Assembly (NCBI GenBank): GCA_021731285.1
Contig: JAKFXR010000024.1
Location: forward strand, 30,950 to 94,949
DNA: 64,000 nt
Source: Polaromonas sp.
GTDB lineage: Bacteria > Pseudomonadota > Gammaproteobacteria > Burkholderiales > Burkholderiaceae_C
Direction of reading: 5' to 3'
Below are positions 7,824 through 15,874 of the stretch, piece by piece. The translations under genes and the position numbers were made by a program. Every line of letters begins with the position of its first letter. Position 1 is the first letter of the stretch. Under the pieces are notes generated by a model. It searched no databases. It was given only the letters and a program-made list of their open reading frames with translations, and was not told where the DNA came from.

Positions 7824-8702
7824 GCCAAAGCGCGCAGTCAGCTCGCCCAGGTTCAGCTCAGCCAGCACTTGTTGCAAGCGCACTTGCGCGGATCGCATCT
7901 TGCTCTCGCTCACGGACTGCGGCAGGCTCGCCAAAATGAGTTCGTTTTTCATGGAATGCTCCCAGCCCACCAGCTCGGTCACCGTCACCTGGTAGCCATG
8001 GGCCTCCAGTTGCAGGCAGCGCAGCACGTTGGTGATCTGGCTGCCAAACTCGCGCGTATGCAGCGGGTGTCGCCAGAGCTCGGCCAGTGGCGTTTTCGCC
8101 AGGGTCAGTGCCTTGTTCCTGCGCAGCACGCCGGCCACCTCGGCCTGGCAACACGGCACCAGCACCATGTGGCGCGCCTGTTTGGCCAGGCCAAAAGCAA
8201 TTGCATCATCCGTGGCGGTATCGCAGGCATGCAGGGCGGTGACGATATCCACCTGCGCAGGCAGCTCCGCCGAGGTGGTGGCTTCGCTGACCCGCAGATT
8301 CAAAAAGACCATGCGTTCAAAGCCCAGCCGCTGGGCCAGCGCGCGCGATTTTTCCACCAGCTCGGCGCGCGATTCGATGCCGTAAATGCGTCCGGCGGTC
8401 TTGCGGCCCTGCTGCGCCACATTGAAAAACAGGTCGTAAAGAATAAAGCCGAGGTAGGACTTGCCGGCGCCATGGTCGGCGAGGCTGAAGTTGCGCCCGC
8501 CGGCTGACACCTCCTCGAGCAACGGCTCAATGAACTGATACAGGTGATACACCTGCTTGAGCTTGCGCCGCGTGTCCTGATTCAGCTTGCCGTCCCGCGT
8601 GAGGATGTGCAGCTCCTTGAGCAGTTCCATCGACTGGCCGGGGCGGAGCTCTTCAATGACCTGGGCGGCCTTGGGGGCAGGGGAACTACGGGGTTTGTTC
8701 AT
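7812..8702 (-). CDS. SAM-dependent methyltransferase-like protein (Methyltransf_32 type)
   Basis: A 296-residue protein with a class I methyltransferase core. The SAM-binding glycine motif is LADHGAGKSYLG, followed by an acidic ribose contact (GIESRAEL) and a VTALHACDTATDDAI segment that includes the family's His-Ala-Cys-Asp. An N-terminal helical region of about 70 residues precedes the core, and a short C-terminal helix-rich tail follows. Relatives are conserved in proteobacteria without a firm substrate; some resemble the methyltransferase part of eukaryotic GSTCD. The gene is convergent with the desaturase (12-nt overlap) and divergent from ohrR. I do not assign a methyl acceptor. Confidence 0.72.
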   Translation of the reverse strand: MNKPRSSPAPKAAQVIEELRPGQSMELLKELHILTRDGKLNQDTRRKLKQVYHLYQFIEPLLEEVSAGGRNFSLADHGAGKSYLGFILYDLFFNVAQQGRKTAGRIYGIESRAELVEKSRALAQRLGFERMVFLNLRVSEATTSAELPAQVDIVTALHACDTATDDAIAFGLAKQARHMVLVPCCQAEVAGVLRRNKALTLAKTPLAELWRHPLHTREFGSQITNVLRCLQLEAHGYQVTVTELVGWEHSMKNELILASLPQSVSESKMRSAQVRLQQVLAELNLGELTARFGSAG

Positions 8703-8767
8703 ACATGACTTGTTTTTGATCCCTCAAGTCTAGGGCTTAACCAAAAACACACGATGTCACACTCCTG

Positions 8768-8789
8768 ATTAAATTGCACACAATTTAAT
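8768..8789 (+). promoter_or_regulatory. OhrR operator: perfect inverted repeat
   Basis: Two perfect 9-bp arms, ATTAAATTG (8768-8776) and CAATTTAAT (8781-8789), are separated by CACA. AT-rich inverted repeats of this form are typical OhrR-binding sites. It overlaps the -35 hexamer of the ohrR promoter, so binding would block RNA polymerase and give autorepression. Confidence 0.82.
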
Positions 8790-8802
8790 TGAGTGCTATA
8801 AT
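8774..8802 (+). promoter_or_regulatory. Sigma-70 promoter of ohrR
   Basis: TTGCAC at 8774-8779 and a perfect TATAAT at 8797-8802 are separated by exactly 17 nt. The expected start point is near 8809, which is the A of the annotated ohrR ATG, so the message may be leaderless. Confidence 0.85.
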
Positions 8803-8808
8803 TCAGCC

Positions 8809-9249
8809 ATGACAACCAAAACCGACGCCATGCTGCAGCTGGACAACCAGCTGTGCTTTGCGCTGTACTCCACTTCGCTGGCCATGACCAAGTTGTACAA
8901 GCCACTGCTAGATGAGCTGGGCCTGACCTACCCGCAGTACCTGGCCATGCTGGCACTGTGGGAGCAGGACGGCCTGATGGTGTCCGAGCTCGGCGAGCGA
9001 CTGTCCCTGGACTCCGGCACGCTCACGCCCCTGCTCAAGCGCCTGGAGGTCTCGGGCCTGGTGACCCGCATCCGTGATGTAGAGGATGAACGCCGCGTGC
9101 ATATCACCTTGACCGCTGCAGGCCGCAAGCTCAAGACGCGGGCCGCCAAAATTCCGGGCTGCATTCTGGCCGCCAGCCAGTGCTCTGTTTCTGAACTGAT
9201 TTCCCTCACGCAGCAAGTGCAGGCCTTGCGCCGGCGCATCGCTACGTAG
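8809..9249 (+). CDS. ohrR: Organic hydroperoxide-sensing MarR-family repressor OhrR
   Basis: A 146-residue MarR-type repressor of the ohr gene that is inactivated by organic peroxides. LDNQLCFALYS holds the conserved peroxide-sensing Cys16. Two further cysteines, Cys118 and Cys125, near the C terminus point to the two-Cys type that forms an intersubunit disulfide. The winged-helix region includes LGERLSLDSGTLTPLLKRLE and the wing RDVEDERRVHI. It is followed 50 nt later by ohr. A consensus promoter overlaps a perfect operator directly upstream. The predicted transcription start coincides with the ATG at 8809; an internal ATG at 8830 would keep Cys16 but has no better ribosome-binding site. Confidence 0.93.
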   Translation: MTTKTDAMLQLDNQLCFALYSTSLAMTKLYKPLLDELGLTYPQYLAMLALWEQDGLMVSELGERLSLDSGTLTPLLKRLEVSGLVTRIRDVEDERRVHITLTAAGRKLKTRAAKIPGCILAASQCSVSELISLTQQVQALRRRIAT

Positions 9250-9299
9250 TTGTTTTTTCAATCCGCCCCAATCACGGGGCACATCCCAAAGGAAGCACC

Positions 9300-9719
9300 A
9301 TGACCACCAAACTCGAAAAAGTTCTGTACACCGCCAAAGCGCACACCACCGGCGGGCGTGATGGCAAGTCGCGCAGCGACGACGGCCGCCTGGACGTGAC
9401 GCTGAGCTCACCAGGCACAGCAGGCACCGGCACCAACCCCGAGCAGCTGTTTGCTGCGGGCTACTCCGCCTGTTTCATCGGCGCCATGAAGGCTGTCGCT
9501 GGCATGAAAAAGGTCACCCTGCCAGAAGACCTGAGCATCGACGCCGCTGTGGACCTGGGCAAGATCCCCAACGCCTATGGCATCGCCGTACGTCTCGACG
9601 TGTCCCTGCCCGGCATGGACCGCGCCGCTGCGCAAGACCTGATTGATGCTGCGCACCAGGTTTGCCCTTACTCGAACGCCACCCGTGGCAACATCGAAGT
9701 CACCATTACCCTGAAGTAA
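9300..9719 (+). CDS. ohr: Organic hydroperoxide resistance peroxidase Ohr
   Basis: Thiol peroxidase of the OsmC/Ohr family that reduces organic hydroperoxides to alcohols. The 139-residue length is typical. The two catalytic cysteines are Cys58 (YSACF) and Cys122 (VCPYSNATRGN), and Arg20 and Glu48 of the active site are present. AAGGAAG just upstream of the ATG serves as ribosome-binding site. The gene lies 50 nt behind its regulator ohrR on the same strand and is probably transcribed from the same regulated promoter; no separate promoter is clear in the gap. A strong intrinsic terminator follows. Confidence 0.96.
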   Translation: MTTKLEKVLYTAKAHTTGGRDGKSRSDDGRLDVTLSSPGTAGTGTNPEQLFAAGYSACFIGAMKAVAGMKKVTLPEDLSIDAAVDLGKIPNAYGIAVRLDVSLPGMDRAAAQDLIDAAHQVCPYSNATRGNIEVTITLK

Positions 9720-9743
9720 TCAGCTTCCGCTGTCGCCCATGCG

Positions 9744-9774
9744 GCCCGCCGGTGTTGAACTGGCGGGCTTTTTC
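9744..9774 (+). terminator. Rho-independent terminator after ohr
   Basis: GCCCGCC (9744-9750) pairs with GGCGGGC (9762-9768) across an 11-nt loop and is followed at once by TTTTT. It ends the ohrR-ohr unit 25 nt behind the ohr stop codon. Confidence 0.88.
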
Positions 9775-9789
9775 AATTAAGTTGCAGAC

Positions 9790-10878
9790 ATGAACAACAC
9801 CCGCCTTCTGGTGCGCAAGAATTTGTTAACCGACACGCGCCTGTCAACCAGTCAAGACAAGCCACTGGCCGATGGACAGATTCGCATGCGCGTCGATTCT
9901 TTTGCGCTCACCTCCAACAACATCACTTACGCCGCCTTTGGCGACGCAATGAATTACTGGCAGTTTTTCCCTACGCAAGAGGAGGGCTGGGGCTGCATCC
10001 CTGTCTGGGGTTTTGCCAGCGTGGCCGAGTCGCTGTGCGAGGGCGTCAAGGTGGGCGAGCGGTTTTACGGCTACTACCCGATGGCCAGCGAAACTGTGCT
10101 GAACCCGACCCGGGTCAACAGCGCCGGTTTTTTTGACGGTGCCGGGCACCGGCGCGAATTGCACCCGGTCTACAACCAGTACCTGCACTGCAGCACCGAC
10201 CCCCTGTACACGCCTGAGACGGAAGACGCGCAGGCTTTGTTGCGGCCACTGTTCATGACCTCCTGGCTGATCGACGATTTCCTTGCCGACAACAATTTTT
10301 TTGGTGCGCAAACCATGCTGCTGTCCAGCGCATCGAGCAAAACCGCGTATGGCACCGCATTCCAGCTGGCCCAGCGCCCCGGCATGGAGGTGATTGGACT
10401 CACATCAGCATCGAACGTCGCGTTCTGCGAGAGCCTGGGTTGTTACGGCCGTGTGCTCAGCTATGAGCAGCTTGACCAGGTCGCAGAAGACGCCGCCTGC
10501 ATCTATGTGGATTTTGCGGGCAGTGCTCCCCTGCGCCGCAACATTCACAGCCGGTTTACCCATCTGAAATACAGCTGCTCCATTGGAGGAACGCATGTGG
10601 AGCAACTGGGCGGCGCGAAAGACCTGCCGGGCCCGCGAGTCACGCTGTTTTTTGCGCCTGCGCAGATCAAAAAGCGTCATGCCGACTGGGGCGCGGAGCA
10701 ACTGGGTATGCGCCTGCAGCAGGGCTGGCAGTCGTTTATTGTTCAGGTCTTCAACGCCCAGTCGCCATGGCTTTGCGTTCAGCGTCACCAGGGACCGCAG
10801 CAAACGCAGCAGGCCTATGCGCAGGTGCTCGCAGGCCAGGGTGATCCACGTGTGGGCCATGTGCTGTCGATGGCATAG
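9790..10878 (+). CDS. DUF2855 family protein (medium-chain reductase-like)
   Basis: A 362-residue protein matching the DUF2855 family, distantly related to zinc-free medium-chain dehydrogenase/reductases. Recognisable family segments are DSFALTSNNITYAAFGDAMN near residues 36-55, GFASVAES, YYPMASE and a nucleotide-binding-like part LLSSASSKTAYGTAFQLAQ near residues 176-195, followed by GLTSASNVAFCESLGCY. This arrangement suggests NAD(P)H binding. No reaction is established for the family to my knowledge. It follows the ohr terminator, so it has its own transcription unit, and is followed by srkA 57 nt later. Confidence 0.8.
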   Translation: MNNTRLLVRKNLLTDTRLSTSQDKPLADGQIRMRVDSFALTSNNITYAAFGDAMNYWQFFPTQEEGWGCIPVWGFASVAESLCEGVKVGERFYGYYPMASETVLNPTRVNSAGFFDGAGHRRELHPVYNQYLHCSTDPLYTPETEDAQALLRPLFMTSWLIDDFLADNNFFGAQTMLLSSASSKTAYGTAFQLAQRPGMEVIGLTSASNVAFCESLGCYGRVLSYEQLDQVAEDAACIYVDFAGSAPLRRNIHSRFTHLKYSCSIGGTHVEQLGGAKDLPGPRVTLFFAPAQIKKRHADWGAEQLGMRLQQGWQSFIVQVFNAQSPWLCVQRHQGPQQTQQAYAQVLAGQGDPRVGHVLSMA

Positions 10879-10935
10879 CCACTGACAAACTGGCGCGAAA
10901 CCGCGCCCTCCTGGAGACGGGGGCGATAATCATGC

Positions 10936-11946
10936 ATGTCTTCCCACCCCTATGACGCCCTCATGCCCGATGTGGTGCTGGACGCGCTGGCCAGTGTTGG
11001 CCTGTACGGCGATGGCCGCCTCATGGCCCTGTCGAGTTATGAAAACCGCGTCTACCAGATACACCTGGAGGCAGCGCCAGACGCAACAAGCGGCGACACC
11101 GTGGTGGCGAAGTTTTACCGGCCAGGGCGTTGGAGCGATGCGCAGATACTGGAAGAACATGCCTTTGCTGCAGAGCTGATGGCGGCAGAGACTCCTGTGG
11201 TGGGCGCGCTGACACTGCAGGGCAGCACCCTGCATCACTTTGAAGGTTTCAGTTTCAGTGTCTCGCCCAGTCGCGGCGGGCGCCGGCCCGAGCTGGACGA
11301 CGCCAGCGTGCTTGAATGGATTGGCCGTTTTCTGGCACGCATCCACACCGTCGGCAGCACCCGGCCTTTTTCACACCGCCCGGCACTGAACCTGCAGACC
11401 TTTGGCTATGCTTCGCGCGACATTCTCGCCGCCGGTGACTACCTGCCGCTGGACATGAGCTCGCGCTGGCACAAAGCCTTTGAGGAAGCCATGCTGGTCG
11501 CCCAGAACGTGTTTGAAAGCGTGGGCGATGTCCGTCAGTTGCGCCTGCACGGCGACTGCCACCCGGGAAACATTCTCTGGACACCCGAAGGTGTCGAAGG
11601 CGCCGGCCCGCACTTCGTCGACCTCGACGACGCGCGCAGCGGCCCCGCGGTGCAGGACCTGTGGATGCTGCTCTCGGGCGATCGCGCGCAATGCACCCGT
11701 CAACTGGGCGCGCTGGTCGATGGCTACGAAGAGTTTCGCGAGTTTGACCGCCGCGAGCTGGCGCTGATCGAGCCGCTGCGCACGCTGCGTCTGGTGCATT
11801 ACAGCGCCTGGCTGGCCCAGCGCTGGAAGGACCCGATTTTTCCGATCAATTTCCCGTGGTTCGGCAGCAGCGACTACTGGAAAAGCCAGGTCGACATGCT
11901 GGAGGAGCAATCGGAAGCGATGCAGGAGACGCCGCTTTCAGCTTGA
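10936..11946 (+). CDS. srkA: Stress response serine/threonine kinase A
   Basis: Aminoglycoside-phosphotransferase-fold protein kinase (YihE/RdoA family), which in E. coli counteracts stress-induced programmed death. The 336 residues match the family length. Landmarks are SSYENRVYQIHLE near the nucleotide-binding loop, VVAKFYRPGRWSDAQILEEH, the catalytic loop LHGDCHPGNILW with its Asp, the metal-binding HFVDLDDA, and the C-terminal WFGSSDYWKSQVD. It is often found beside dsbA in enterobacteria, which is not the case here. The start at ATG 10936 follows TCATGC without a strong Shine-Dalgarno. Confidence 0.92.
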   Translation: MSSHPYDALMPDVVLDALASVGLYGDGRLMALSSYENRVYQIHLEAAPDATSGDTVVAKFYRPGRWSDAQILEEHAFAAELMAAETPVVGALTLQGSTLHHFEGFSFSVSPSRGGRRPELDDASVLEWIGRFLARIHTVGSTRPFSHRPALNLQTFGYASRDILAAGDYLPLDMSSRWHKAFEEAMLVAQNVFESVGDVRQLRLHGDCHPGNILWTPEGVEGAGPHFVDLDDARSGPAVQDLWMLLSGDRAQCTRQLGALVDGYEEFREFDRRELALIEPLRTLRLVHYSAWLAQRWKDPIFPINFPWFGSSDYWKSQVDMLEEQSEAMQETPLSA

Positions 11947-12044
11947 GCACTCGCGCTTATTGGCGACCTGACAACACGACCTTTGCTGACACAGTGTTAC
12001 ATCTGGCGGCCCCAGCATGGACTCCATCCCACAACGGAGCCGAC

Positions 12045-13079
12045 ATGTCGAACCATTGCCCCCTCGCCCGCCGTCACCTTCTTGTCTGGCTAAGCGCCAG
12101 CGCAGCCTTTCCCGCCCTGGCGTCCACGCAGAAAAAGCGCCCCGGCCAGGGCGCTGCAGCCAAGAGCGCCACCGCCACCACCCTGATGGAACGCGTCAAC
12201 GCAGCGACCGACATGCCGGCCCTGGCGCAAGGCGCTCGTGGCGAGGCCGTATTGCGCGCGCAGATTCTGCTGGACCGCGAATGGTTTTCGCCGGGTGAAA
12301 TCGACGGGGGCTTCGGCACCAACATGGCCCGCATGGTGGCCGCTTTCCAGACAGCCAACAACCTGAAGGCATCGGGCCGCATGGACGGCCAGACATGGAA
12401 GACGCTGATGGGCGAAATGCCGGCACCGGTTCTCAGCGAGTACACCATCACCAAGGAAGATGCCGCAGGCCCCTTCACCAAAACGCCGGCCGACATGATG
12501 GATCGCGCCAGGCTCAAGTCACTGGACTACGAAACCATTGAAGAAGCACTGGGAGAAAAATTCCATTGCAACGTGAAGTGGCTGCGCGACGTCAATCGCG
12601 GCAGCCGCTTTGAGGCCGGCGACAAAATTGTGGTTCCAGCCACCGCGACCGACAAGGCGCCCACCCGGGCGGCGTCGATTCGCATCGATAAATCGGCGCG
12701 GGTGCTGTATCTGCTGGACAAGGCCGAGCTGCCGGTGGCCGCATTCCCGCTGAGCATAGGCGGTGCGTCCGACCCTCTGCCGCTGGGCCGCATGGAGATC
12801 AAGAATGCCGCCAAGAACCCGGTGTTTACCTACAATCCCGCGCTGCTCAAGGACGCGAAAAAAACCTATGTCAAAACCGACATTCCGGCCGGTCCCAACA
12901 ACCCCGTAGGCGTGTACTGGCTGGGATTGAGCAAGCCGCACTGGGGCATTCACGGCACGCCTGATCCCTCGCGTGTTGGCACAGCGGCCACCAATGGCTG
13001 CCTGCATCTGACCAATTGGGACGTGCTGCGCCTGGCGCAACTGGTCAAACCCGGTTTTGCGGTAGACGTTCATGCCTGA
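12045..13079 (+). CDS. L,D-transpeptidase with peptidoglycan-binding domain
   Basis: A 344-residue envelope enzyme. An N-terminal signal sequence (RRHLLVWLSASAAFPALA, twin Arg present) is followed by a PG_binding_1 domain (RGEAVLRAQILLDREWFSPG), a LysM-like middle part and a C-terminal YkuD catalytic domain. The active-site signature HGTPDPS begins at His303 and the nucleophile is Cys319 in TNGCLHL. This departs from the common SxGCxR form, with Thr and His replacing Ser and Arg. It would cross-link peptidoglycan or attach proteins to it. ATG 12045 is chosen because it begins the signal peptide. The 3' end overlaps the next peptidase gene by 8 nt, which suggests translational coupling of the two wall enzymes. 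Confidence 0.87.
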   Translation: MSNHCPLARRHLLVWLSASAAFPALASTQKKRPGQGAAAKSATATTLMERVNAATDMPALAQGARGEAVLRAQILLDREWFSPGEIDGGFGTNMARMVAAFQTANNLKASGRMDGQTWKTLMGEMPAPVLSEYTITKEDAAGPFTKTPADMMDRARLKSLDYETIEEALGEKFHCNVKWLRDVNRGSRFEAGDKIVVPATATDKAPTRAASIRIDKSARVLYLLDKAELPVAAFPLSIGGASDPLPLGRMEIKNAAKNPVFTYNPALLKDAKKTYVKTDIPAGPNNPVGVYWLGLSKPHWGIHGTPDPSRVGTAATNGCLHLTNWDVLRLAQLVKPGFAVDVHA

Positions 13080-13746
13080 ACGACTGGCCGGACGCCTGGG
13101 TTACCTGGCGATGGCTGCTGTTTTTCTGGGCGCGGCGGTCGCCGCTGCCCTGCTGCTGGAGCCCGCGAAAACTGTCAGGGAGACGGCGGACCCCGGCGAT
13201 AGGGTGTCGCTCCAGATAGCCGCGAGCAAGCCTGAGTCGTTTGCCGCAGCGCCTCTTCCCGCACCCGTACCCGCATCCGAAGACATCTCCCGGCCAGCGA
13301 TGGAAGTGCCGCAGCTGCAGTTGCCCGTTCACGGCGTGTCTCCCCGCCAATTGCGGGACACCTTTGCGGACGGACGGGACGGTAACCAGCGCGGCCATGA
13401 GGCCATCGACATACACGCGCCGCGCGGCACACCCGTGCTTGCTGTCGCGGACGGGCGTATCGTCAAACTGTTTTCCAGCAAACCCGGTGGCATCACCATT
13501 TACCAGTTCGATGTCACGGGGCAATTTGCCTACTACTACGCGCACCTGGATCGCTATGCCGATGGACTGGCCGAAGGTCAGACCATCACGCGTGGCAGCG
13601 TGATCGGTTATGTGGGCTACACCGGCAACGCCAACCCTGACGCACCCCACCTGCACTTCGCCATCTTCCGGCTGGGGCCGGAGAAACAGTGGTGGAAGGG
13701 CGAGCCCCTCAACCCCTTTGAAGCGCTGGGCGGCAAGAAGCCCTGA
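13072..13746 (+). CDS. Membrane-anchored M23 family metallopeptidase
   Basis: A 224-residue probable peptidoglycan endopeptidase. One N-terminal membrane segment (about residues 10-30) and a Pro/Ala-rich linker lead to an M23/LytM domain. The zinc ligands are intact: His109 and Asp113 in GHEAIDIH, and His193 and His195 in HLHF, so the protein should be an active enzyme and not a degenerate activator. Its ATG lies inside the end of the L,D-transpeptidase gene (8-nt overlap), so the pair is co-translated and probably acts together in wall remodelling. It is convergent with htpG, whose stop is 25 nt away. Confidence 0.88.
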   Translation: MPERLAGRLGYLAMAAVFLGAAVAAALLLEPAKTVRETADPGDRVSLQIAASKPESFAAAPLPAPVPASEDISRPAMEVPQLQLPVHGVSPRQLRDTFADGRDGNQRGHEAIDIHAPRGTPVLAVADGRIVKLFSSKPGGITIYQFDVTGQFAYYYAHLDRYADGLAEGQTITRGSVIGYVGYTGNANPDAPHLHFAIFRLGPEKQWWKGEPLNPFEALGGKKP

Positions 13747-13770
13747 GGCCGGTTGCGCAGGCGCGCCGGG

Positions 13771-15651
13771 TCAAACCAGCAGCGCGTTAACCCGCTTCAC
13801 ATAGGCAGAAGGATCGTCCGGCAAGCCACCCTCTGCCAGCAAAGCCTGGTCAAACAGGATGTGGGCCAGATCATCGAAGTGCTCACTTGCTTCGAGTTTT
13901 TTGACCAAGGGGTGCTGCGCGTTGATTTCCAGAATCGGCTTGACTTCAGGGGCGGCCTGACCGGCCTGCTTGAGCATGCGCGCCAGCTGGGTGGACATGT
14001 CGCCGTCCTGCACCACGAGACACGCCGGTGAATCAACCAGCCGTGTCGTTGCCCGCACATCTTTGGCTTTGTCTTTCAGCGCCTCTTTCAGTCTGTCGAG
14101 AATGGGCTTGAACTGGGTCTGGGCTTCTTCCGCGGCTTTTTTCTCGTCCTCGTCCTGCAGCTTGCCCAGGTCCACCGCGCCTTTGGCGACCGACTGCAGC
14201 GGTGTGCCGTCGAATTCGTGCAGGTAGTTCAGCGCCCATTCGTCCACGCGATCCGTCATCAGCAGCACCTCGATGCCCTTCTTGCGGAAGATCTCCAGCT
14301 GCGGGCTGTTCTTGGCGGCCGCTTGCGTGTCGGCCGTGATGTAGTAAATCGCGTCCTGGCCGTCCTTCATGCGGGCTTTGTAGTCGGCAAAACCCACGGT
14401 GGTGGTGTCGGTTGTTGAGCTGGCAAAGCGCAGCAGTTTGGCCAGGCGCTCACGGTTGGCAAAGTCTTCGCCCAGGCCTTCCTTGAGCACGGCGCCAAAC
14501 TCGGTGTAAAAACTCGCAAACTTCTCCGGCTCGTTGGTCGCCAGGTCTTCAATCATGGACAACACGCGCTTGGTGCAGCCCTCACGGATGGCCTTGACGG
14601 CGCGGCTTTCCTGCAGCAGCTCACGCGAAACGTTGAGCGGCAAATCGGAAGAGTCCACCACGCCTTTGACAAAGCGCAAGTAGGTCGGCAGCAGGGCCTG
14701 TGCGTCGTCCATGATGAAGACTCGCTTGACGTACAGCTTGACGCCCGCGGCCTTGTCGCGATTGAACAGGTCCATGGGCGCCTTGCCCGGAATGAACAGC
14801 AACTGGGTGTATTCGGTTGAGCCTTCCACGCGGTTGTGCGTGCTGGCCAGCGGCGGCTGGCTGTCGTAGCTGATCTGCTTGTAAAACTCGTTGTACTGCT
14901 CTTCGGTGATGTCTTTTTTGGCGCGGGTCCACAAGGCCGCTGCCTGGTTGACAGTTTCCCACTCGTCACTGGTGACCATTTCGCCGGGCTGGTCGTTCTC
15001 GCCTTCTTTCCACTCCTCCTTGCGCATCAGGATGGGCAGGGAAATATGGTCAGAGTATTTGCTGATGATGCTTTTGAGCTTCCAGGTATTGAGGTACTCG
15101 GCAGCATCGTCCTTCAGGTGCAGAATGACGCTGGAGCCGCGCTCTGCGCGCTCTATGGTGTCCACTTCAAAGTCCCCGGTACCGGCACTGGTCCAGCGAA
15201 CGCCTTCGCTGGCGGGCAGGCCAGCACGCCGGCTTTCCACGGTGATCTTGTCGGCCACGATGAAGCCTGAGTAAAAGCCGACGCCGAACTGACCGATGAG
15301 TTGCGCATCGTTCTTCTGGTCGCCGGAAAGTTTGGCCACAAAATCGCGCGTACCGCTTTTGGCGATGGTGCCCAGGTTGTCAATGGCTTCCTGCTGCGAC
15401 AGGCCAATGCCGTTGTCGCTGATGGTCAGCGTTTTGGCGGCCTTGTCAAAACTCACCCGGACTTCCAGGTTGGGCGTGTTTTCATAGAGCGCGGCGTTGT
15501 TCAGGCCTTCAAAACGCAGCTTGTCGCAGGCATCCGAGGCGTTGGAGATCAGCTCGCGCAGGAAAATATCGGGGTTGGAGTACAGCGAATGGGTGACCAG
15601 GTTCAACAGCTGGGCGACTTCAGCCTGGAAGGAAAGGGTTTGCTTGCTCAT
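13771..15651 (-). CDS. htpG: Molecular chaperone HtpG (Hsp90)
   Basis: Cytoplasmic ATP-dependent chaperone of 626 residues, the normal bacterial length. The GHKL ATPase domain shows the family sequences [38 protein letters not shown] and [16 protein letters not shown]; the middle domain includes [18 protein letters not shown], and the C-terminal dimer domain follows. ATG 15651 begins [12 protein letters not shown] as expected; an in-frame TTG six codons upstream is less likely. A near-perfect sigma-32 promoter lies about 80 nt upstream on the same strand, giving direct evidence of heat-shock control. Confidence 0.98.
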   Translation of the reverse strand: MSKQTLSFQAEVAQLLNLVTHSLYSNPDIFLRELISNASDACDKLRFEGLNNAALYENTPNLEVRVSFDKAAKTLTISDNGIGLSQQEAIDNLGTIAKSGTRDFVAKLSGDQKNDAQLIGQFGVGFYSGFIVADKITVESRRAGLPASEGVRWTSAGTGDFEVDTIERAERGSSVILHLKDDAAEYLNTWKLKSIISKYSDHISLPILMRKEEWKEGENDQPGEMVTSDEWETVNQAAALWTRAKKDITEEQYNEFYKQISYDSQPPLASTHNRVEGSTEYTQLLFIPGKAPMDLFNRDKAAGVKLYVKRVFIMDDAQALLPTYLRFVKGVVDSSDLPLNVSRELLQESRAVKAIREGCTKRVLSMIEDLATNEPEKFASFYTEFGAVLKEGLGEDFANRERLAKLLRFASSTTDTTTVGFADYKARMKDGQDAIYYITADTQAAAKNSPQLEIFRKKGIEVLLMTDRVDEWALNYLHEFDGTPLQSVAKGAVDLGKLQDEDEKKAAEEAQTQFKPILDRLKEALKDKAKDVRATTRLVDSPACLVVQDGDMSTQLARMLKQAGQAAPEVKPILEINAQHPLVKKLEASEHFDDLAHILFDQALLAEGGLPDDPSAYVKRVNALLV

Positions 15652-15731
15652 GTGGTTTTGGAAAAACAATCGGTTGAATAAATGTTTCCAGCGCGAGCCG
15701 CGGGTGCTCGCCGGAAACCTCTAACTATACG

Positions 15732-15759
15732 AAATGGGGCAGGCGTGCCGCTTTTCAAG
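15732..15759 (-). promoter_or_regulatory. Sigma-32 heat-shock promoter of htpG
   Basis: Read on the minus strand: CTTGAAA (-35, at 15759-15753), a 13-nt spacer, then CCCCATTT (-10, at 15739-15732). This agrees with the sigma-32 consensus at essentially every position. The transcript would start near 15725 with a leader of about 75 nt. Confidence 0.92.
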
Positions 15760-15772
15760 CATGCCCCCTGTT

Positions 15773-15862
15773 TGTCATCCCGGACCTGATCCGGGATCCA
15801 TGCCTCCGGAGCCCGGACACTGGTTCATGTGAGATGGATCCCGGATCGAGTCCGGGATGACA
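15773..15862. repeat. Long inverted repeat between htpG and the hydrolase gene
   Basis: A 29-nt arm (15773-15801, starting TGTCATCCCGGACC) and its complement (15834-15862, ending CCGGGATGACA) match at 27 of 29 positions, with a 32-nt centre. Each arm contains its own smaller CCGGA..TCCGG palindrome. A related piece occurs at 5727-5757. Located downstream of the hydrolase gene and just behind the htpG promoter, it could act as a transcription barrier, but its form is that of a dispersed repeat. Confidence 0.75.
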
Positions 15863-15874
15863 GCCCAAAATGCT

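Noticed and set aside
15652..15669. TTG start six codons upstream for htpG
   Set aside because: Hsp90 proteins of this group begin MSKQT; the extra residues are not conserved, and the ATG at 15651 lies well behind the sigma-32 promoter.
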